From NCBI RefSeq assembly GCF_016125575.1, contig NZ_WGLM01000002.1, positions 855,140-919,139 on the forward strand: 64,000 bases of DNA, written 5' to 3'. The DNA is from Limimaricola sp. (GTDB lineage Bacteria; Pseudomonadota; Alphaproteobacteria; Rhodobacterales; Rhodobacteraceae). The position numbers were made by a program, and so were the translations under genes. The notes below the pieces were generated by a model that was given only the letters and a program-made list of their open reading frames with translations, was not told the DNA's origin and searched no databases. Every line of letters begins with the position of its first letter. Within the stretch, counting starts at the first letter, position 1. Shown here in pieces: positions 59,923 to 64,000 of this stretch.

Positions 59923-60495
59923 ATGCTAAAACATACAATTTTCCTGTTGCTGGCAACGGCCTCGGTGACTGGCTGTGTCCCGTATGATCAGGCGGCCTAT
60001 TACGGCGGCGAAAAAGTTCCGCAATGTGCCGCCGCGCCGCAGGGCCATGTGCAAGGGTATGTCTGGAACGGCTCGCGCTGGACGATCTACAACTTCTCCT
60101 GCGAAGCGATCGCCGCGTCGGGCGCCACCGCGCCGACGAGTTCCGGAACGGCGGGCAAATCCGGCGGTACGACCGGCAGCATCACGAGTGGCAGCACTGC
60201 TCCTGTGAGTTCAACCGCGCAGACCAGCCCGGGCAGTGCATCCGGAGCAAGCGGCAGTGCTACGTCTTCGGCGGTTACGGGGTCGGCCTCGGCGGGCAGC
60301 GGTGGCTCTGCCGTGGCGGTCACCACAGGTGCGGCCGCGGCGGCCAGCGACGGGACAACATCAACCGCGGTGCAGGGCAGCGCATCGGCCGCCAGCCCGA
60401 CGACATCCGTGTCCGTCACCCGCGGCAGCGCATCGGCCTCAGCCCCCAATGCCACTTCGACCGTGGTCGCTGGAAGCGCCTCTGCATCCCAGTGA
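59923..60495 (+). CDS. Ser/Ala-repeat lipoprotein of the fibre cluster
   Basis: 190 residues. Lipobox SVTGC makes C18 the lipidated cysteine. A short conserved-looking part (19-62, with C35, C60 and YVWNGSRWTIYNF) is followed by a low-complexity tail (64-190) of Ser, Ala, Thr and Gly with at least five GSAS-type repeats (PGSASGAS, TGSASAGS, QGSASAAS, RGSASASA, AGSASAS). I do not recognise the family. First gene of the cluster; probably an envelope lipoprotein whose tail reaches outward or to the periplasm. Confidence 0.75.
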   Translation: MLKHTIFLLLATASVTGCVPYDQAAYYGGEKVPQCAAAPQGHVQGYVWNGSRWTIYNFSCEAIAASGATAPTSSGTAGKSGGTTGSITSGSTAPVSSTAQTSPGSASGASGSATSSAVTGSASAGSGGSAVAVTTGAAAAASDGTTSTAVQGSASAASPTTSVSVTRGSASASAPNATSTVVAGSASASQ

Positions 60496-60524
60496 TCGAC
60501 GGCCTCTGACAGGAGCATCTTATC

Positions 60525-61127
60525 GTGTCTCGAATCGTTAACGCCGGCGTCCTGGGGCTGTGCATTTCAGTTGTGGCTGGAAGCATGGTCCTGGCGCAAA
60601 GCACCTCCAGTGCCGGTGTCAACTGGTCGGCCGGTTGGGGCTTTCGGTCTGCCAGTGACAGCAGCCTTGCCTTGCAGCAGGCGCAGGTCATCAAGAATGC
60701 AGAGCAGGGGCCGCAGGTCACCAGCCAGACGATCTACAACACGACCTACGCAACCGACAATCGGACGAATTACGTCGAGACGACGAACTCGTCGACCGGA
60801 ACGGTGACGGCGACATCGATTGGCAATGACCAGATCGGCACCAATACGAATGCGGTCGGGTCGATGAATACCGGGACGACCAATATCTCCATCTCGGGAA
60901 ATGGCGACAATACGGTTACCGCAACCAATTCGTCCGATTCAACGGGTTGCACCAACGGATCGGTCGCAAGCAATTCGGGCGCGCCACTTTCCGCATTTTA
61001 TCCCGATACGGTGGCCGCTGGCGCCGGCACTGCAACGGCGAGCTCCAATGCGACGGGTGGCACAACGTCATCCGGCTATCCTGCGGCACTCGATAATAGC
61101 GGGTCGCAGTCAAATGTCTGCAATTAA
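60525..61127 (+). CDS. Asn/Thr-rich secreted protein, HfaA/curlin-like
   Basis: 200 residues. Signal peptide 1-24 (MVLAQ). The mature chain is rich in Asn, Thr, Ser and Gly, with polar strands such as TSIGNDQIGTNTNAVGSMNTG and NISISGNGDNTVTATNS, a composition like curli subunits and the holdfast anchor HfaA. Only two cysteines (C142, C199). The stop region overlaps the CsgG-like gene by 14 nt, tying the two together. Subunit of a surface fibre is the leading inference. Confidence 0.7.
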   Translation: MSRIVNAGVLGLCISVVAGSMVLAQSTSSAGVNWSAGWGFRSASDSSLALQQAQVIKNAEQGPQVTSQTIYNTTYATDNRTNYVETTNSSTGTVTATSIGNDQIGTNTNAVGSMNTGTTNISISGNGDNTVTATNSSDSTGCTNGSVASNSGAPLSAFYPDTVAAGAGTATASSNATGGTTSSGYPAALDNSGSQSNVCN

Positions 61128-62442
61128 GAGAATTCGATCCGTGTGTATGGTCTCATCCATCACCGCAATGATAGGTGTTTCGGCCTGTGACAAGATCCCG
61201 GCCGCCACCGAGAATGCGGCATTGGTTTCGGGGCCGCCGATCGAAGACGTCGTTACATCGTTCGACGACGCGCTGTCCTGCCTGTCAGGCAAGTTTCCCG
61301 CCGAGGCCACATTTGCCGTCGCCGCTGTCGCCGACAACACCGGCAAAGAGGGCTATGCCGACAGCGGCACCGGCAAGATGGTGACGCAAGGCGCTGGCGA
61401 CATCGTTCAATCGGCGCTGTTCAAGGCAGGCGTCCGGGTGGTGAACCGGCGCGATCCGAACATTCCCATTGTCGAGAACAATTGGGGTATCCGGACGATG
61501 AAAACGCAGACGCCTGCTGCGTTCTACATTTCCGGCAGCATCGACAGCCTCGATTTTATCCCCGGCGGCGGCGCCGAGCTTCAGGTTGCCGGCGTCGGGC
61601 CCCGCTATCGCCAGACCCGGATTCTGATTGGTCTCGATCTGGCGCTGACCAATTCCTACAACGGCGAGGTTATCGCCAATATTCCGCTGCAAAAGCAGAT
61701 CTTCGCTGACGAATCCGGGTTCAGCACCGACCGCTTTTTCGGAACCACCCTTGTTGCTCTCGATGCCGGGGGAATGCGGCGCGAGGCGCTGCATTTTGCC
61801 CTGCGCCAGATGCTGAGCCTTGCGACCTTCGAACTCCTCGCCCAGGTCTCGCCCGCGCCGGTCGCGACGGAATGCGCGGGCAAGATCGTGGGAACTGCCG
61901 TTGTGTCGGCGGATGACCTCGCTGTCGCGGGGCGCCATCGGGTCAACCTGGCCGAGCTCCTGGCGGCAAGTGCTGCCGGCGCGATGACCGAAGGTCCGCC
62001 CGCAACACCGCCGGCGCCCAATGTCACCACGGCCACAACGCCAAAGCCCAATTCGCCTGAAGCCCTGCAACTCGCGGCATCGGCGACCTCTTTTGCAGCG
62101 CGCGCAATCACAACGTCTGAAGACGCGATCCGGGCGCAGACCTATGAGGACGCATCCAAAAAAGCGGCCCAATCTATGGCCTTTACGCAGCTGGCTGCGC
62201 AGGCCCTGCGGCAGGCCGCGGCGGCAGGGCTGAACGGGCCCGAGGGGGATGCGGCGGCCACGGTTGTGCAACAGGCCATCGCGGCTTCGCAACTGGCCCA
62301 AACCAAGGTGTCGGCGCGGACGGACGCACCGCCGGCCGTGCCCACAACTGACGGCGCAGCCGCACCAGATGCTGCACCGGCAACAGATGCATCGCCCTTG
62401 GCAACTGGTCAGGACAAACGGCTGGGAGGCGCAGGAAACTGA
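61114..62442 (+). CDS. CsgG/HfaB-family outer-membrane secretion lipoprotein
   Basis: 442 residues. Signal with lipobox-like VSAC (C24). CsgG-like domain about residues 35-250 (DNTGKEGYADSGTGKMVTQGAGDIVQSALFK region, VVNRRDPN, AAFYISGSIDSLDF, RILIGLDLALTNSYNGEVI). Such proteins form a nonameric outer-membrane channel for curli or holdfast subunits. Unlike E. coli CsgG, it carries a 150-residue Ala/Pro-rich helical C-terminal extension (about 295-442). Starts within the previous gene. Confidence 0.85.
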   Translation: MSAIKRIRSVCMVSSITAMIGVSACDKIPAATENAALVSGPPIEDVVTSFDDALSCLSGKFPAEATFAVAAVADNTGKEGYADSGTGKMVTQGAGDIVQSALFKAGVRVVNRRDPNIPIVENNWGIRTMKTQTPAAFYISGSIDSLDFIPGGGAELQVAGVGPRYRQTRILIGLDLALTNSYNGEVIANIPLQKQIFADESGFSTDRFFGTTLVALDAGGMRREALHFALRQMLSLATFELLAQVSPAPVATECAGKIVGTAVVSADDLAVAGRHRVNLAELLAASAAGAMTEGPPATPPAPNVTTATTPKPNSPEALQLAASATSFAARAITTSEDAIRAQTYEDASKKAAQSMAFTQLAAQALRQAAAAGLNGPEGDAAATVVQQAIAASQLAQTKVSARTDAPPAVPTTDGAAAPDAAPATDASPLATGQDKRLGGAGN

Positions 62443-62572
62443 TCTTTTGCCTTTCGGCACAGAGGGATGGTCGGTCGGATCCACTGGAGACGGCCGGTCG
62501 CTACGGGCCCCGAATACCCGTAAATCCGGATGTTGGCGCGGGGGCCAGCATCAAGATACTTGAGGGACTAAA

Positions 62573-63451
62573 ATGAAAAAGCTTCTCGCAACTACCGCCA
62601 TCGCCGTTATCGGCATGGCCTCCGCTGCGTCCGCGCAGTCGGTGCTCGAGCGTGTGCTGGGCCAAATCAACGGCACCACGAACCAGAACACCCTGAACGG
62701 CACCTTCGCCAACATCGCCGAGAACATCGGTTCCGTGGCGACCCAGACGCTTTATGTCGATGGCAATGGCAACACGCTCAGCCAGTCGACCTATGACGCG
62801 CAGATCGCCACTACCACGACCTCGGCGCTGAATTCGATCGGCAATCCGGATCCGGGCACCTATACCTACGTTGACTACAATGAGGTGCTTCACTCGTTCA
62901 CCAGCTTTGCCGACGCTGCGGCCTTTGCGCAAAACGACGTGAAAGGGCACTATGCCACCATCTACAACCCTCTGCAGGTTGGTATCGCTGATGGCGTGAA
63001 CGGCTCGATCAACAACCTGATGACCGGCTTGAACGCGTCGACGCAGCAGGCGATCGCGAACTCGACCACGGCGACCGAATGGGGCACCCCGACGATCACC
63101 ATCGGTGATCTCAGCACCACGGCGCTCGGTGCGGTCAACACCGGCGATATCACGCTGGGTGTGAACGGCACGGTTGATGATGCCAAGACCTCGACCACCG
63201 AAGCGATCTCGACCACGATGGCCCAGATCGGTGGCTCGGCCGATACCTCGGCGCTGGTCCTGAACATCGCGTCGAACATGACCGGTGTGAACGGCTCGAT
63301 CAACAACACCATGTCGGCCGTCAACGGCAACATCGGCGCCGCTGCGACCACCGCTCTGGGCGCGGTCAACACCGGCACCATCACGTCGGGCGTGAACGCG
63401 GCCGTTCAGGGCATCGTCGGCACTTCGGGCCAGAGCGTTTCGGGCCAGTAA
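62573..63451 (+). CDS. secreted repeat protein A of the fibre cluster
   Basis: 292 residues. Signal peptide 1-21 (ASAAS-AQ). GAGGGA-type ribosome site. Mature chain opens with QSVLERVLGQI and GTFANIAENIG. Two internal repeat pairs: GVNGSINN at 141-148 and 238-245, and TTALGAVNTG at 182-191 and 259-268, each followed by a GVN motif. Composition rich in Thr, Asn, Ala, Ser and without cysteine. It sits where hfaD lies in Caulobacter (behind the CsgG-like gene), so it is a candidate exported fibre or adhesin subunit. Family not recognised. Confidence 0.75.
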   Translation: MKKLLATTAIAVIGMASAASAQSVLERVLGQINGTTNQNTLNGTFANIAENIGSVATQTLYVDGNGNTLSQSTYDAQIATTTTSALNSIGNPDPGTYTYVDYNEVLHSFTSFADAAAFAQNDVKGHYATIYNPLQVGIADGVNGSINNLMTGLNASTQQAIANSTTATEWGTPTITIGDLSTTALGAVNTGDITLGVNGTVDDAKTSTTEAISTTMAQIGGSADTSALVLNIASNMTGVNGSINNTMSAVNGNIGAAATTALGAVNTGTITSGVNAAVQGIVGTSGQSVSGQ

Positions 63452-63470
63452 GTCCTTGGGCTCATAAAAT

Positions 63471-63500
63471 GGGTGGCGGCGGTCAGATCGCCGCCACCCT
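63471..63500 (+). terminator. hairpin after secreted repeat protein A
   Basis: Perfect 11-bp stem GGGTGGCGGCG/CGCCGCCACCC with 7-nt loop, 19 nt past the stop; weak T tract. Confidence 0.7.
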
Positions 63501-63624
63501 TCGCTGTTCAGGCGTCAATTATTGGGCGGCGGCTGATTCAGGGTCCCTGCCGCCGGTTTTATGAAGGTTGCTGTGACAGGCTTGTCGGATCGGAGCGGTC
63601 TGCCAGGAAAAGACACGCCATGTA

Positions 63625-63645
63625 GGTCATGCAGAACGCATGACC
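63625..63645. promoter_or_regulatory. inverted repeat GGTCATGC-N5-GCATGACC
   Basis: Perfect 8-bp arms with a 5-nt spacer, 20 nt before the start of the last gene. Same arm/spacer geometry as the repeats before the cluster but a different sequence; could be an operator or a leader hairpin. Confidence 0.4.
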
Positions 63646-63665
63646 GCGCGCCAGAGGTTAAGTCA

Positions 63666-64000
63666 TTGAAAAGAAATCTCTCTGCTGCGGCCTTTGCGCT
63701 CGCAGGTCTTTCCTCTGCTGCATCCGCCCAGTCGGTGCTTGAGCGGGTGCTTAGCCAGATCGACAACACGGCAAGCCTCGTCCCGGTCACCGGCACGTTC
63801 GCCAACATCGCGGAGAATATCGGTACTGTCGGCACGCAAACGTTCTATGTCGATGCGCAGGGCAACACCATCAGTCAGCAGAGCTATGTTGCGGCCGTGG
63901 CCGACAAGGCAAACGCGAACCTCGACAACATTTTCAAGCTGTCCTGGGCGTACATGTATACCGACACAACCGGTAACCCACACTTTTACCCCGATCTTGC
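63666..64000 (+). CDS. secreted repeat protein B of the fibre cluster (3' truncated by window edge)
   Basis: 111 residues visible from a TTG start with AGAGG about 9 nt upstream; the frame is still open at the edge. Signal peptide (SAASA) then QSVLERVLSQI, GTFANIAENIG and TQTFYVD, aligning without gaps with residues 1-75 of protein A, so the two are tandem paralogues. After residue 80 they differ (KLSWAYMYTDTTGNP). Confidence 0.8.
   Translation, partial: MKRNLSAAAFALAGLSSAASAQSVLERVLSQIDNTASLVPVTGTFANIAENIGTVGTQTFYVDAQGNTISQQSYVAAVADKANANLDNIFKLSWAYMYTDTTGNPHFYPDL

Overview
The window is high-GC DNA from an alphaproteobacterium of the order Rhodobacterales (Paracoccaceae/Roseobacteraceae type). 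The evidence is the tail end of a Rhodobacter-type gene transfer agent (GTA) cluster next to cysE, a GTA-type endolysin and holin, a GAACN7GAAC-type SOS box in front of lexA, a small-type purL, a fused indolepyruvate oxidoreductase, a class II (B12) ribonucleotide reductase and a CcmEFH cytochrome c maturation set. The genus cannot be fixed from the sequence alone. Most of the window is ordinary chromosome, with no IS element, integrase or CRISPR array seen.

Layout. 1-4782: last three GTA tail genes (hub protein, NlpC/P60 peptidase, TIM-barrel 'megatron' fibre protein). 4885-9542: cysE, a carboxymuconolactone decarboxylase-like protein, purL and a LysR regulator. 9700-14906: fused indolepyruvate ferredoxin oxidoreductase, a lysophospholipid acyltransferase and murI. 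14969-19359: ccmE, a three-gene GTA-like lysis cassette (endolysin, three-TM holin, 66-residue membrane protein), ccmF and ccmH. 19425-21905: an enoyl-CoA hydratase, then convergent nirK and pseudoazurin behind a perfect FNR/NNR box. 22042-25374: GNAT, gltA, gltX. 25455-33090: comEC, lexA, moeA, moaC, trpC, ung, trpD, trpG. 33225-41312: a divergent polysaccharide deacetylase, trpE, a PpiD-like foldase, an aminotransferase, a DUF2127 protein, gpt and fabI. 41413-43292: pdxH, a double cold-shock-domain protein, a DUF192 protein and tRNA-Pro(TGG). 43876-52135: nrdJ behind NrdR-like boxes, a cupin, a DAO-type oxidase, eno, a DMT transporter and a Fur-family regulator. 52285-59400: three tandem paralogous outer-membrane barrels, an MttB-like methyltransferase, anmK, tyrS and a Rid protein.

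The most unusual part is the right end (59923-64000). It carries a Ser/Ala-repeat lipoprotein, an Asn/Thr-rich secreted protein, a CsgG/HfaB-type outer-membrane secretion lipoprotein, and two related secreted proteins that share their N-terminal segments. The first of these has internal repeats; the second runs off the window. It looks like a curli/holdfast-anchor-like extracellular fibre or adhesin system without visible CsgE or CsgF.

Themes that tie genes together are horizontal DNA exchange (GTA tail and lysis genes, plus comEC and lexA, whose products are known to matter for GTA DNA uptake and GTA regulation in Rhodobacter capsulatus), low-oxygen nitrite respiration (pseudoazurin-nirK, with the Ccm system for c-type cytochromes) and the cell surface (three barrels and the fibre cluster). 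Regulatory sites readable in the DNA include an FNR box, an SOS box, NrdR-like boxes, a palindrome before cysE, a palindrome in the LysR/ior promoter region, and a set of 5-nt-spaced inverted repeats around the fibre cluster.
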